Assembly (NCBI GenBank): GCA_015680685.1
Contig: MNCI01033354.1
Coordinates: 770,670 to 824,225, forward strand
Source of the DNA: Gnetum montanum
Lineage: Eukaryota; Streptophyta; Gnetopsida; Gnetales; Gnetaceae
DNA length: 53,556 nucleotides
Direction: 5' to 3'
Positions 35,020-46,689 of this stretch are shown one piece after another. A program made the translations under genes and the position numbers. Position 1 is the stretch's first letter. Each line of letters begins with the position of its first letter. Under the pieces are notes generated by a model. It saw only the letters and a program-made list of their open reading frames with translations. It ran no database searches and was not told the DNA's origin.

Positions 35020-35965
35020 TGATGAGTCGCGTTAAGTTGGCTACATCGACAAGGCCTCATCGATGGGTCCTTGTCGACTAGGCCTCATCGACAAGGCCTA
35101 GTTGACGCATCTTACCATGTGTTGACAAGGCCCCATCGACGTAGACGCAATTTTCTTGATTTTTTGCTATAAATATGCACTTTAGCTACATTTATGGCAT
35201 AAGTGAATTGTAGTTGTAGTAGAGCTCTTGCATTTTTTCCATTTGAAAGTTAGAATTTTTCCTCTGAGTACTTGCAGCAGGAGTTATTGAGTGTACCAAT
35301 CTTTATTCGAGCATTGTTGTACCTGAGCACAATAGTGTGTTTGGCAATAAAGATGAGCTTTCTGATAAACCTTGCAACACTTTGGATAGATTAGCTATTT
35401 TATTTATGCAGTTACTATTTCCAATTATTTATTAAATGCTTTGAATTAGTTATTAAATATTTCCCAGTTATTACATTAATGAGGCAATTATGTGAGATAG
35501 ATTACACATAAGTACAACCACTTTAATCATAACACATATTTGCTTAGTAATCCCAATAGCGTTATTACTTGGTATGCCCAGTAGCGTAGCGCTTGGTTGC
35601 CTAGCAGCAAATACGTGGGTTTAGGACATGTGCAAAAAGTGGAAATGGATACTTATGTTAGGATTAGTTAAATGATTAGTTAATTAGTTAATTTAAATTA
35701 GTCAATAAAATTCCTTTTTATCTACAATTTAAGCACCCAACTATAAAACATAAAAATGATAAAAATCGAATACCTCAGTTACACTTAACCATACCAATGA
35801 ACTTCACAAGTGTAATTGGGAAGACAATGACTGACCTTAAGGCTAGATTCACTTTCTAAAGGGCTAGTGCACTGGAAATAACAAGGTTTGTAGAATTTGA
35901 CTAGATTGCACATGAACACTTTGTGATTTGTATGGTTGCGCATAGGGGTACCTCACCACTCATCA
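35020..35965 (+). mobile_element. 3' LTR of element 3
   Basis: 946 bp, TGATGAG to CTCATCA. About 35043-35150 holds repeated GACAAGGCC words in both orientations (CATCGACAAGGCC, CCTTGTCGACTAGGCC, TTGACAAGGCCCCATCGACG), then TATAAATA at 35168-35175. The cassette is longer and keeps more CpG than in the 5' LTR. A 23-bp segment near 35865 is also absent from the 5' LTR. Confidence 0.9.
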
Positions 35966-36237
35966 CTATTAGACTAGAATAGTTCCTTTACTTGCATTAT
36001 ATTAGATTCAGAATCTATCATCCTATTGCAATCATGGTTACAAAGTTTTAATTTGAGCCAACAACATCATATTGTCATATGTGTTATCGAGAATCAAACC
36101 ATACTACTTAGACTTCACTAACTTAATGTGAAAAGATAGCAATCACAAACCAACTATCAACCACTGGAATACTAACATTGGCCATCCATGGATTACAATC
36201 TGGTTGTGTGTGAATTGTCATGACTTATATGGTGGAG
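35966..36237 (+). other. flank of element 3, possibly rest of element-2 LTR
   Basis: Begins with CTATT, the presumed target duplication. If element 3 is nested in the element-2 LTR, this should be its distal part, but similarity to the corresponding element-3 LTR region is too weak to show by eye. Confidence 0.3.
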
Positions 36238-36522
36238 TGTTGGAATATCTAGCCACTCATCAATAGAGCCAAGACATATTGTTTTGTTGTTGTTGTATTA
36301 TTTTTCTATAGAATTCATTCTTACTTTTACAAATGAAATTCTTCATTACACTCGACATAGGCATTCTGCCAAATCACATAAAATATCTATGCCTTTTTTT
36401 TTCCTATGGTTTCTTCATCATTTCATCATTATTCTTTTTATGTTTCTTCTCAATTCTTTGTTTTGCATTCTTCCTTCTATCCACTATCTGATCCTTGAAT
36501 TTCTTCAGAAAATTTTATAACA
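36238..36522 (+). mobile_element. Ty1/copia LTR
   Basis: 285 bp from TGTTGGAATATC to ATTTTATAACA, the usual TG...CA ends of copia LTRs. It is followed directly by a methionine-tRNA-type PBS. No second copy is in the window, so the element is truncated or interrupted downstream. Confidence 0.7.
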
Positions 36523-36524
36523 AT

Positions 36525-36536
36525 TAGTATTAGAGT
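36525..36536 (+). promoter_or_regulatory. copia PBS (initiator tRNA-Met type, decayed)
   Basis: TAGTATTAGAGT stands where TGGTATCAGAGC is usual; each mismatch is a C-to-T or G-to-A change. Confidence 0.7.
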
Positions 36537-36562
36537 AGGTAGTGAGATATATATGTAGAAGA

Positions 36563-36890
36563 ATGACCTATAGGGTCTCAAATAAAATGTTTGAGATAGA
36601 TAAGTTCAATGACAAGAACCTTGGGTTGTAGTAGATTAAGGTCAAGGATATGCTTATTTAGCAAGGTTTGCACAAGGCATTATATGGGAAAGTGAAGAAA
36701 CCCCAAAGAACATTAGATAAAGACATAACATAATTAGAATTGAATTTAGTGCTAGATTACTTTAATAATTATCTTTGTTGCATAAATTCTCACCTCATCT
36801 GTGACTAATCCATAAGTCATATCCGTGGAGGAATGGTTCAAAGTCGAAAGATCATCAAGACATAACATAATTAGAATTGAATCTAATCAA
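36563..36890 (+). pseudogene. gag: Ty1/copia gag N-terminus, truncated
   Basis: The ATG at 36563 gives MTYRVSNKMFEIDKFNDKN, then IKVKDMLI and QGLHKALYGKVKKP, the start of copia Gag proteins. Stops: TAG twice after LGL and once before QGL. The match fades after about 36850, near a 26-bp direct repeat, and no copia pol follows. Confidence 0.65.
36719..36882 (+). repeat. 26-bp direct repeat
   Basis: AGACATAACATAATTAGAAT plus TGAAT occurs at about 36720 and 36858, 138 bp apart. Possibly the scar of a local duplication or deletion in the copia remnant. Confidence 0.7.
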
Positions 36891-37750
36891 ATTCCACACT
36901 TATGACTATCACTCATAAGTAAATACATGAATTTTCATACTAAATTCTAATCCTAAGCTTAAGAATGAAAATTAATAATTAAATCAAATTGAAATCAAGA
37001 ATTAAAACATAGATCTCAAGGATCATAGGGGAGACTTTGCCTAAGATACAATTTTTCCTTGTTGTTCACAATACCACAACCTTGACAACTATACAATGGA
37101 CTCCAATGGTCTAAGATCACCACAATGCTCAACAAATCCTCTCTCAATGATTTTCAAAAAAAAAAAAAATCAACTTGATGTGGGTTTGCTTGGGTATCAA
37201 ATCCTCTTCTTTGTCTTCTCTTGATATTCCCCAATCCAAAGTTAAATGTCTTATTTATACTAAATTTTTTTTAACAATGTTTAAAAATAATCCTTTTAAT
37301 AATATATTGATATTTAAGGATTTGGTACCAATCTATTATTTTTAATGAAAATTGCCAAGTCTAGCATCCTTTTTAGATTATCATGGAGTCTACGAAAGTG
37401 GAGGAAGAGACATGTCAAACAAGATATGAGTGATGGACATGGCTACATTATGATATTTCTTCTAAAAAGTTGTGTGTCAGCCATGGCCAGATCATAGAAT
37501 GTGTCTCAATCAAGGCTAAAAAAAAATCTTCCAACAACCAAGAGTAGCACATATTTGTGAATCATGTTGTATGGTACCACTTAATGTAATGAAAATTTGA
37601 ATAAAAATGAGGAAAAAATTGTATAAATATGCTTTATTAAGACGGTTAACTTTTAAGGTGGCTAAGGTCAAGTAATTCAAAAGGTATGTTAGTTTGTGAT
37701 TCTAATGGGCACTCGTCAAAACAAACATGCAATCACTACCCAAATTTTAA
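36891..37750. other. unassigned AT-rich sequence
   Basis: No coding similarity recognised. Contains A-runs (37157-37170) and a plus-strand TATA-like TATTTATACTAA near 37251. Probably old repeat debris. Confidence 0.4.
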
Positions 37751-37778
37751 TATATATGGTATATATATATATATATAA
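37751..37778. repeat. (TA)n microsatellite
   Basis: A TA run with one GG interruption, 27 bp before the left end of element 4. Confidence 0.85.
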
Positions 37779-37804
37779 TTATAATCACAATATAATTATA
37801 TCAA

Positions 37805-40080
37805 TCTTGGTGCATAAAATTTGGACACACCAACATCAAGAGAGAAAACTCATTTTAGGAGACTATTGCCTAGGGTGCCTTCTATATAAGTACAAAAACC
37901 TAGGAATAGTCTCAGTTGGAGAGGGCTACGTGGCCTTTTGAAAATGGCAAACTAAACTAAAAAATTGGGGATTTAAATTAAATTATTTTCTTGAATACAC
38001 TAAGTAACAAAAATAAATAAACTTTCCCTAGTCCCACTAATGTTGTCGGTCCATTACTGCCAATGGTGTCTACACCGGGCAAGAAGACTACGATCGTTGC
38101 TTGAAGAGGAAGAGAAAGAAAGAGAGACTACTGTGGGGAGGTGATATCTACTACTAATGCTATCGTGCACCAATGTGCATGTGTACCAAACCACCCTGAG
38201 AGAGACACACATTGTTTGTCAACCACTATCAACTACTGCATCATCCCATCTATCATGTGCCCACTAACTATTGCACATGCATTGTTGGGAGAGAGGAAAA
38301 TATAATCTCACACATCCTAGTACTGATTAGACTGGGAGGAAAGAGAGAGGGCACCTGTCGTAGACTACCATGTATTGGTTATTTTTGACGCATGGACGAC
38401 TATTGGCTAAGAAGAGAGGCTCTAGCCACGGTAGAGAGAGAGAGGGAACACCCTACTGACTCTGCTAGTCACCTACACTATCAACTATTAAAAAAAGGAA
38501 CCTTAGCACCACCATGCTAGTGGTAACACATGGCTTCTACTAGGAGGAGGGGAGGTGGAGAGATCCTCTACCTATCACTGCTAATCCATCTATAATGCAG
38601 AATTCAAAGCCACTACCAAATTGTCTATAGTGCGAAGGAAGGGCCCCAACATCACCTGAGGATCTAGCCTTTTTTTTTGGTAAATCATAGATCCTTTGTT
38701 TTTATGGTTTCCTATCTACAACCACCAGTACTTATTGCATCACACGTCCATGAATGTAACCATGAGATCATGTGGCATCGCCTATATGAACCACACAAAA
38801 CGCCACCTAGGGAAACCACTACCATAATCAATAATCAACGAAATCACTACCACCATTACTCATGCTGCATGTAACTCCTGCCATGTTCTATGCTATCATC
38901 CATGTTCTATCACTTGCTCAATCATCCCATGATGAACGTAACTTCCACCATGTTCTGCCACTACTAATACAATTATGAATACAAAGGCAGAAGAAGACTA
39001 CTCTACTTCTAGCAGGGAGCAATCACATACCAAGAAGGGTAGAGTAGGATTATTCAACGTGAATCTAGAATCTACAAAGGAGAATAATAATGTGGATGAT
39101 AATGATATGCAATAGCAGCAATTGGAGTGAACATCGAAAAATAGAATCTCATCATCATCATTAGTTCTACACTTTGCAAAAACACTCTACATAGGTCCTT
39201 GGATAGTCCTAGGTTTATGACCGGTTTTCATGTTTCCTCTTTCTTCCATGCTCACTATTTATTCTTTTCTTAGCTTTGTGGAATATTTGCATATATATGT
39301 ATGGGACCTTGAATATTATAAGACATGTCTCTGTAACTAAATAAACCAAAAACATATACCAAATAATGAAAATTGACAAATAACAGATGAAAATAATTTT
39401 AAGATTTATAAGCTATCATTTTCAAAGTAACGTATCTTAAGAATGATATAAATTTAGAAATGTGATCAATCTTTTAAAGAATTGTAAATGTAAAAAATTA
39501 TGTGGTGATGATCTCACATCCCAACCAAACATAAGCATTCACACATATATATACACTATGAGACATGCCTTTGAAACATTACTAAAGTTGGTGAGCCTAT
39601 TCCATTCATGGAATATAGATATTTTAATAGAAATTATTAACCCAAGAACTCTCAATACACCTAGGGCATCCAAATGTGTTTTAGAATCCAAGATATTCAA
39701 TAGACTTAATGAGTTGGGGAATAGAATTTTCACACACAAATTTGGACTATGTAACACTTTCTCATGAGTACAATGTTTATGCCCTCAAAATTTCTTTGGA
39801 GAAGCGATTAATGTACTAATTATGAGAAGAAATATTGTATAAACAATTACTTTGGTCATACAACACAACCACCCATATTTTTTTCCTAGTAGTAAAATAA
39901 ATAAAAGGACTTCAGCATTGACAACATTTTTGAAAATCAATGCACTGGAAAGATGCAATCTCTCAGTCTAAGCTCCTTGTCACTTCTCCAAGATAAAATA
40001 TCACAACAAATATACTAAAAAAATAAAATCTAGAATTAAGACCAAATTTCTATATGGAATCTTGATAAAAGTTGCTAACA
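37805..40080 (-). mobile_element. 3' LTR of element 4 (left copy)
   Basis: Aligns to 46690-48993 over its full length (e.g. GCATAAAATTTGGA at the start, ATTTCTATATGGAATC near the end). The right-hand end is placed at AACA by analogy with TACA in the partner and may be off by about 20 bp. No convincing polypurine tract adjoins it. Confidence 0.85.
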
Positions 40081-41640
40081 TTCAGTAATTTTTACTGTTC
40101 GACATATAAAATAAAATTTATTCACAATTTTTTTGGGAGGAAAAACCTATTTAATTTCATTTAAAAAGATCATTTGCACATACAAAAAAAATATTTTAAA
40201 ATAAGCATATTAGAGTTTGAAATGTCATAATAAACTAGATGGCTCCTAAGGGCCCATTGAAAAGTATTGTTGATCATGGCCTCGTGCTTAGCATGGGTGA
40301 CGTTGGCCTCAACACTTAGCTGCCAAACTAAAAATTGCATGCAAGTGTAAGGAGCAACAAAAACCACGAAATTTTAAAAGGAGATTCAACAGATAGGGAA
40401 TCACAAACATCATAAAATAGGCAAATGAAAATTTAAAAGTAAATTGTATTAACCTTAACATGATTAAAATAACCATATAATCAAAAGAGAACTAGACATG
40501 GGCCACCCTTACCACACCATCTTATTTAATTAAAAATCCAAATATATAATTTATTATTTTAACTATAGAGATGTATATATAATTAAAATATAACTAAGCT
40601 CACATTCCCAATCCTCTCACAAGGTCAAAGTCAAAAGCACATGACCTATACTAAACTTAATGAGGAGGACAAGCTTAAGTTAGGTAATGGCTAGTCACAA
40701 CTTTTTGATTTTTCCTTGGGATTTTTCTTTTCATTTTATTTTTTTTTTTGGAATTTTAGGCAAACAGGTTTGAAAGGGAAAATGGAGATTAGGGTGAGGA
40801 TAGCTGTTGGACCCCATCACACTCAAGAGCTTATTACACTACTAATGAACATGGTCCTCATTTCTTTTTTCCTTTTTTCTTTATAGGAAACTTTACTCAT
40901 GATGTACTTCATTCTTAAGGTAGGAATTCCAACATGAGTCTAGCCAATTAGCTACACTATCAAAGAACACGGTCCTTTTAGAACTTTGCCCATGGTCCAA
41001 TTCAACCCTCATGTATGTGCCTTTAATTATAATTTGATAGCATCATAGCAGGTCTCCTAGGTGGCTAAGGGTTCTCAAGTGAAGATGAACACACTTCACC
41101 CCATTGTTCACAAGGTAGTCATGGATCATCACACTTGAGGTTTGGGGCTTAGGAGAGGAAAAATAGAGTTTTCCAATGTCACTTAGTAATTATGGCTAAC
41201 CATTCTCCAACATCACCTGTCCTACACTCACATGATCATGATGGTTACATGATAAGTTGGCAAAACCTCATGCTCCATAATCCAACACAACTAATAAAAC
41301 TAAAACCTTGAAAAAGACTGGGAATAATCATAGCATAATTGAAATATGTAGTATAAAAGAGATTTTAATACTAATAAGAAATATTATACAAAGAATTATA
41401 CTAACATTATTTTCCATTGGTGCTTTGATGACCTAATGCCTAATAACTCAAAAGACCATAATGATTATCAAAATCATATGAAAAGAAAAAATCAAAACCA
41501 ATCAAATATGCTAAGAAAGAGATGCAAAGAAATGAAAAAAAATACGCAAATACAACTATATACAAATGAAATGCATGGTGAAGGGGAAGACCAAATGCAA
41601 CTAAGAATCTATTAGGTGTCCACATGGGGCACCTGAGTAG
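40081..41640 (-). mobile_element. 3' non-coding region of element 4
   Basis: AT-rich; no ORF with recognisable similarity. Contains a T-run (40739-40750) and several CACATGATCATG-like words. It lies between the integrase C-terminus and the 3' LTR. Confidence 0.5.
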
Positions 41641-42730
41641 AAATGCTTCAAATGAAATGCATTAAAATTCCTATGTAACCTATGTCCTTGTAAATCAGCA
41701 ATTTTGTATGCATTGGGGCCAACGACATCTGCAATTTGAAATGGACCAAACCACATAGGAGAAAACTTAGTTTGAGGGCCAATCTAACCAAATGCTTTAT
41801 CTCTCTTAAGGACCAAGTCACATAATTAAAACACTTTAGTTTCATATTTCTTATCAAACCATTTTTTGACAATTGGTTGATGACTACACATATTTTCGAT
41901 TACTTTAACTCTTTTAAGCTCTAGATTCCAAATGTTACATGTACACGATATTAGATGCTCGTCAGTTGGTAAATAGTCCAACAAGAACTGATATGTTGGA
42001 ATTTGCAAATTAATTGGCAATATTGGTTCTTGTCCATACACTAAATCATATGGTGTAGTCTTGATTGATTCTTTATAATGAACCCTATTTACCCAAATTG
42101 TCCATTTTAGCTATTCGTGCCAAGTTCGTGGGTTTTGGACTATCATTTTCTTAATTCTATCTAATATGATTTTGTTGGAGGACTCATACAAACCATTAAC
42201 CTATGGATAATATTTTGTTATTTCCTTGATAATGATGTTATGTTCTCTAGCCCAATTTGTAAACTTAATGGAGATGAAGCCTGGTCCATTGTCAACTACT
42301 AAAGCATAAGGATACCCATATCTTGAAATTATATCATTTTCTAAGAAGTGAATGACCTCATGAGATGATGTGGTTTTAGTTTCTTTTGTTTCTAACCAAT
42401 GTGTGCAATAATTAGTGGCTATTAAGATAAACTTATGTAGGGTAGTAGACAAAGGATTGATCACTCTAATAAAATCTAAAGTCCATTGTGCAAATGGTCT
42501 AGTTTCTATTATAGGCTATAAAGGGGCTGAACTCTTGTGATCTTTACCCTTAAATATTTGACATTGGACACAAGTTCAAATTAAGTTGTGAGAATCATTT
42601 ATCATAGTAGTCCAATAATAACCAACCCTCATGATTTTACGAACTAATGAACGGTATCCTATATGTCCTTCCTCATGAAGTTGTTTTAGAGCATTGTTAG
42701 CTTATTCTTGGTCCAAGCACTTAAGGTATA
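41641..42730 (-). pseudogene. pol: Tat-like integrase (element 4), decayed but triad intact
   Basis: Zinc domain LHEEGHIGYRSLVRKIM, VGYYWTTMI and TCVQCQIF (42730-42560). Core: LDFIRVINP (first Asp), ALVVDNGPGF (second Asp) and NGLYESSNKIIL (Glu), so all three catalytic acids remain. TTPYDLVYGQEPILPIN and FDKKYETKVF follow, then LCDLVLKRDKAFG, WFGPFQIADVVGPNAYKIAD and FNAFHLKHF at 41650. TAG and TGA stops at Gln/Trp positions. It is the last domain of the polyprotein. Confidence 0.85.
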
Positions 42731-42809
42731 TCCCTTGGAAGTTATTTTTGAATACTTCACCACTTATTAGAGTAAATTTCAAACATTTTTATACTAAAAT
42801 ATTTCTCTT

Positions 42810-43400
42810 TTATCTAGGTAAATCTAAGGAACAACGATGGAAGGTTAAATAAAATTTGATATCACAATACCATGGATTGTACAATTGATTAGGAGCAAAT
42901 GGGATATCATTTTCCTCATCAATGGATAATATGTGAAGAGGAATTGATTCTTTATCTTTCAATGCATCACAACTTTCTGAAGTTGATTCTTTGGCAATTA
43001 GCTTGGTAATGCTAGTCCCTCTAACTAACTTGGCTACCTTCCATTGAATATCAAATTCTTGCAACTTCATAATCCATTTGGTGCATTTTTCACTAGGATC
43101 TTGTAATTGAGCTAAAGTAATGGTGGCTAGGTTAGAGATAATGGCATACACCTTTGCATTCAACAAGTAGTAGCGAAATTTCTTGAAGGCTTTTATTATA
43201 GCATACAATTGCTTCTCTATGGGTGAGCATTTTAATTTTGCATTCTTTAAAGGTGTAGACATGAAAGATATGGATCTTTCACCTTGATCAACCACATCTT
43301 GGGTCAAGATAGCAGTAGCAGTCACGTCACAAGAAAAAGCATGTAAGTGGAAGTCATTTTCATACCAAGGAGAAACTAGGATAGGGTCATGTATAATGGC
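42810..43400 (-). pseudogene. pol: RNase H (element 4)
   Basis: One open frame (43325-42810, 171 codons), the longest in this element: TATAILTQDV, ERSISFMSTPLKNAKLKCSP, IEKQLYAIIKAFKKFRYYLL, then WIMKLQEFDIQWKVAKLVRG and TSITKLIAKES. The first catalytic Asp sits in SCDVTATA. This pattern (EKQxYAxxKAxKxFRxYxL) is shared with a common plant gypsy family. It continues from RT after a frame change. Confidence 0.8.
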
Positions 43401-44410
43401 CTCTTTGATAGTGAGGAAAGCATTCTTTCTTTGATATGTCTAGTGCATATTACTATCTTTTTTAAGCATCTCATTCAATGGTCTAACTAATTTAGCATAG
43501 ATGAGGATAAATTGTCTAACGAAGTTGATTTTCCCAAAGAATGCCCTTAGATCAGTCTTGGACAAAGGGTAAGGTACTTCTAAAATTGCATTCACCCAGT
43601 TAGGATCAATTGCAATCCCCTCCTTAGTTACAATATGACCCAGGAATTTACCACTTTAAACTCCAGATATGGATTTCTTTGCATTTAGGGTAATATTGAA
43701 TCTTCTACATCTTTTAAAAATGTTGCTAAGGTCTCTAAGGTGTGTACCCTGATCTTTGAAGAATACAGTTAAGTCATCTAGGTAGATAATAATGCAACCT
43801 TTTTAATCAACCCCTCAAAATTTTTGTCCATAGCTCTTTGAAAGGTAGAGTCAACATTTATGAGGCCAAAGGACATTTTAGTGAATTCAAAGGTTTCCCA
43901 TTTTGTTGTAAAATCTATCTTGTACTAGTATTTCTTTTTAACTAAAATTTGGTTATATCCTGAATACCCATCCAAAAAGGAATACATTTGCATGTCATTC
44001 ACAATTTGCAATAGCTCCTCCATCAAAGGAAGTGGATAATCATCCTTGATGCAAGAAGTATTAAGGTTACAAAAATCAATACATAACCTTAACTCCCCAA
44101 TTCGTTACCTAATGAGCACTAAGTTTGAGATCCAACTGGAGTGTCTTACTAGGTAAATTATTCTGGATTCCATGAGCTTGTCAATTTCTACTTGCATGAG
44201 GGCTTCAATCTTCTAATTTACAAGTCTGAGTTTTTACTTAAATGGTTTTGTTTCTAGCCTAAGGGGAATTGTATGTGTCATCACTAATGGATTGAAAGTT
44301 TTAAGGTCTTTGTAAGTCCAAGCCAAAACATCATTAAACTCATGTCATAATTTGACCAAGTTTTGTCTTTCATCTAAATGTAAACTAACTCCTATTTTAA
44401 TAGGATATTG
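43401..44410 (-). pseudogene. pol: reverse transcriptase (element 4), decayed
   Basis: MQVEIDKLMESRIIY and RHSSWISNLV, then GELRLCIDFCNLN, DDYPLPLMEELLQIV, YSFLDGYSGYNQILV and KMSFGLINVDSTFQRAM. A one-base frameshift near 43810 precedes IIYLDDLTVFF, the intact YxDD box (about 43795-43765). GKFLGHIVTKEGI and LRAFFGKINFVRQFI follow. Stops are mostly TAG/TAA at Gln. aRNH lies upstream of RT in this element. Confidence 0.85.
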
Positions 44411-45200
44411 TCTTCCTTTCTTTTGAATCTAAATTTTTTTAGTCTCAGCTAACATTTTCCAATTAGTATTTTTGGACAAGTCTATGGTCTTTGTGTGTAA
44501 GTCATCAAATAATGCTTCCCTAAATACTACTTCAGGAGATATTTTGCTTAAAAACACAACATCCTTTGATATATCTCCTTGATCACTAAATTCTCTTTCA
44601 TAAAATAGAAATTTACAAATGTGGTCATCATTGCCAAACACATGAAAAGAAAATATATTATCATGGATAGAATACGATTTCACCTTTTCAATAATAATTT
44701 TTGAATCCCAAGCATTGTGTTTGAATGAGACATCCAAAGTTGTGGCCATTTGGGCTAGCGCATGAGGAATGTAATTTTCCTCTCTTGGTACATGTTCAAT
44801 GGTTACACATTCAAACTCCTTAAACAAGTTTAAGAATGTAAGTCTTATACGCTTTTATGGTGACATCTTTATCATCAAAGGTTCCATTGACTTGGTTTAC
44901 TATTAGTTGGGAGCCACTATAGATTTTAAGTTTGGACAAGTCATAATATTGAGCTAACTTGATCCCATGTATGAGTGCTTCGTATTCAACCATGTTGTTA
45001 GTCATAGGTTGTGAAAAATTGATGGCTTTAAGGATAGGAGCTTCACCAAGAGGTATGAGCATTATTTCTACTCCACACCCTTTCTTGGAAGAGGCACCAA
45101 ACACTCTTAGTATCCAAGTGTTTAAGTTCTTGAAATCTAAAAAATTGGTCCTCTAATCAAGGTAACAATGATTGTCATCGAAATTTGGTTCATCCTCTAA
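44411..45200 (-). pseudogene. pol: aRNH placed upstream of RT (element 4)
   Basis: WILRVFGASSKKGCG (first Asp expected in FDGASS, here lost), NNMVEYEALIHGIKLAQYYDL (Glu kept), then IYSGSQLIVNQVNG (Asp of GDSQL replaced by Gly). The frame moves near 44820 and continues with FECVTIEHVPREENYIPHAL, AQMATTL, the C-terminal aRNH helix. It sits between protease and RT, unlike element 1, where aRNH follows RNH. Confidence 0.8.
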
Positions 45201-45700
45201 TATTTCATTGGTTAGAACCTCACATCCTTATCATTTTCTAATGGTGGTGGGTCATAAAAAAAAGGTTCTTCCATCATGTTGGTGGTATGGCAAAGCATCT
45301 TCATACACCTTTTCACGTTTCCTAAAAGCTTTATAATATTTGGTAGAATATATGTATGTAAAAGGGTTTATGCCTGGAGTTTCACCCATATCATCATTCA
45401 TCAAATATTCACCAAGCCCTAGCTCAATCACTCCAACAAAGGAGCTAGTATTTTGATTTCCTAGACATTTACTCTGCTGATCAAAATTTTTTACTACTTT
45501 CTTATAAAAGGGTTCACTATATTCAGATTTTCCTTTGATAGGAATTAATAGTTCCAAGAAATCTGACCTAAAGAAGCCCACAAACTTGTCTCCAAAAGTC
45601 CTAGATAAGAGCACACCATAAGTGGGCAACATGTCAACTACTAGGATATCATTGTAACATGTAAATGTGGGATATTATCTAAGTTGCACCTTCACTCCTT
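45201..45700 (-). pseudogene. pol: protease-aRNH linker (element 4)
   Basis: DILVVDMLPTYGVLLSRTFG, then FLELLIPIKGKSEYSEPFYK, matches the segment that follows the protease in the related plant family. An acidic, Tyr-rich linker (GLGEYLMNDDMGETPGINPF) runs to about 45252. Nearly free of stops. Confidence 0.65.
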
Positions 45701-46163
45701 TCAATGATCATACTATAGGTATGTTAGATCCATCGAGTTGAATCACACTTTTTGTTTGTGGTATCATTTGTGCTCCTAAAGCCTTACATACCTCAAGAGG
45801 CATGACACTAACAGTTGCACCAGAATCCATCAAACAATTGTGGAAATTTTTCCCTAAAATGATCAAGGTTGTCAGGAAAGGGGGTTGATCTTTCTTGCTT
45901 GGTATGGAATCATTTACATTTTGTACTAATAGCGAGTTAGGACTTTTTTCAAAGTGAACTTGCCTTTTGGGGATTGGGGACTTTTCTCTATTAGTTTCTA
46001 GTCTATGAACTACCTCTTGGATCACATCTTTCATTTCATTAAACTGTAGAAGGTCATACATTGAAATGTTAGCTTTAATTTTCTTCAAATCCTCCACCAA
46101 ATCATAAGTCTTAGGTACATCTTTAGCTTTTGGTTAAGGTGGGGTAGAGGAGAGTTCACTCAT
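45701..46163 (-). pseudogene. pro: aspartic protease with its own ATG (element 4)
   Basis: ATG at 46163-46161 (MSELSSTPP), then DLVEDLKKIKANISMYDLLQ, the segment usually found between gag and protease. The protease core is FLTTLIILGKNFHNCLMDSG, then ATVSVMPLEVCKALGA, with an intact DSGA active site. One TAG in the first ten codons. Upstream lies only A/T-rich leader, so this ATG would start the polyprotein directly. Confidence 0.8.
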
Positions 46164-46663
46164 AAAAAAACTATAAAATATGGCTGTTAAAATAAAACTA
46201 CAAGATTAAATAAAAAGAAAATATTGAAATAATATTTTTTGACAAAAAAATACTAAAATATGCTATTTTTAAAAAAATATTTTTTTCAAGAAAAAAATAA
46301 ATGCATGAAATTGCAAAATTTATAAAAATTTAAAAAGAAAATAGTAAAATAAAAAAATATAAAAATAAATTAAAATTAAATGAGTAATAAAACCACCTTA
46401 CCAAGGCTGGAACTTAGGTAAGGACTACCAAAACAAAAATCTAAAAATAAGACTAGGAAATAAGGGTTTTTAAAAAAAGATTAGAAATGGGTAATGAGAC
46501 ATGAAAATTTTTAGAAACTAAAGGAAGAAAAAATCAAGGTTCAAGAATAGAGATTTTTTTAGTGAAAAAATTTAATAATTTCTAAAATGGGATTGGGAAA
46601 CAAAATAGGCATAAGAAAAGTAGGAAAAAATTTTGGTATAGGAAAACAAAAGGCTGGGAAAAT
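46164..46663 (-). mobile_element. untranslated leader of element 4
   Basis: Very A/T-rich (A-runs on plus strand) between PBS and the ATG of the protease ORF. No gag similarity in any frame. Confidence 0.6.
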
Positions 46664-46682
46664 AGCCCTCCTTTAGTGCCAA
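46664..46682 (-). promoter_or_regulatory. primer-binding site-like sequence of element 4
   Basis: The minus strand reads TTTGGCACTAAAGGAGGGC about 7 bases after the LTR end, a decayed TGGCGCC-type PBS. The tRNA is not determined. Confidence 0.5.
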
Positions 46683-46689
46683 AAAAAGG

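Larger units (their letters stand above)
22828..35965 (+). mobile_element. Athila-like LTR retrotransposon (element 3), full length
   Basis: 13.1-kb element with LTRs 22828-23684 and 35020-35965, both beginning TGATGAG and ending CTCATCA (perfect 7-bp inverted ends). It has a tRNA-Asp-type PBS, gag, PR, RT, RNH, IN, spacer, ORF2 and PPT. Flanking bases CCATT (22823-22827) and CTATT (35966-35970) are a target-site duplication with one C-to-T change. All ORFs are broken, the RT core is partly missing and the integrase triad is lost. It appears to have landed in the LTR of element 2. Confidence 0.85.

Noticed and set aside
36251-36262. CCACTCATCA as the end of the interrupted element-2 LTR
   Set aside because: It lies inside a better-supported copia LTR (36238-36522) with TG...CA ends and an adjacent tRNA-Met-type PBS, so the resemblance to the element-3 LTR end is probably chance.
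36284-36520. Hydrophobic open frame of 78 codons
   Set aside because: Lies wholly inside the copia LTR; T-rich composition only.
37805-40080. Host gene copies duplicated at 38.0-40.0 kb and 46.7-49.0 kb
   Set aside because: The two copies flank a pol region in the right orientation with TG...CA-like ends, so they are LTRs; open frames in them are short and differ between copies.
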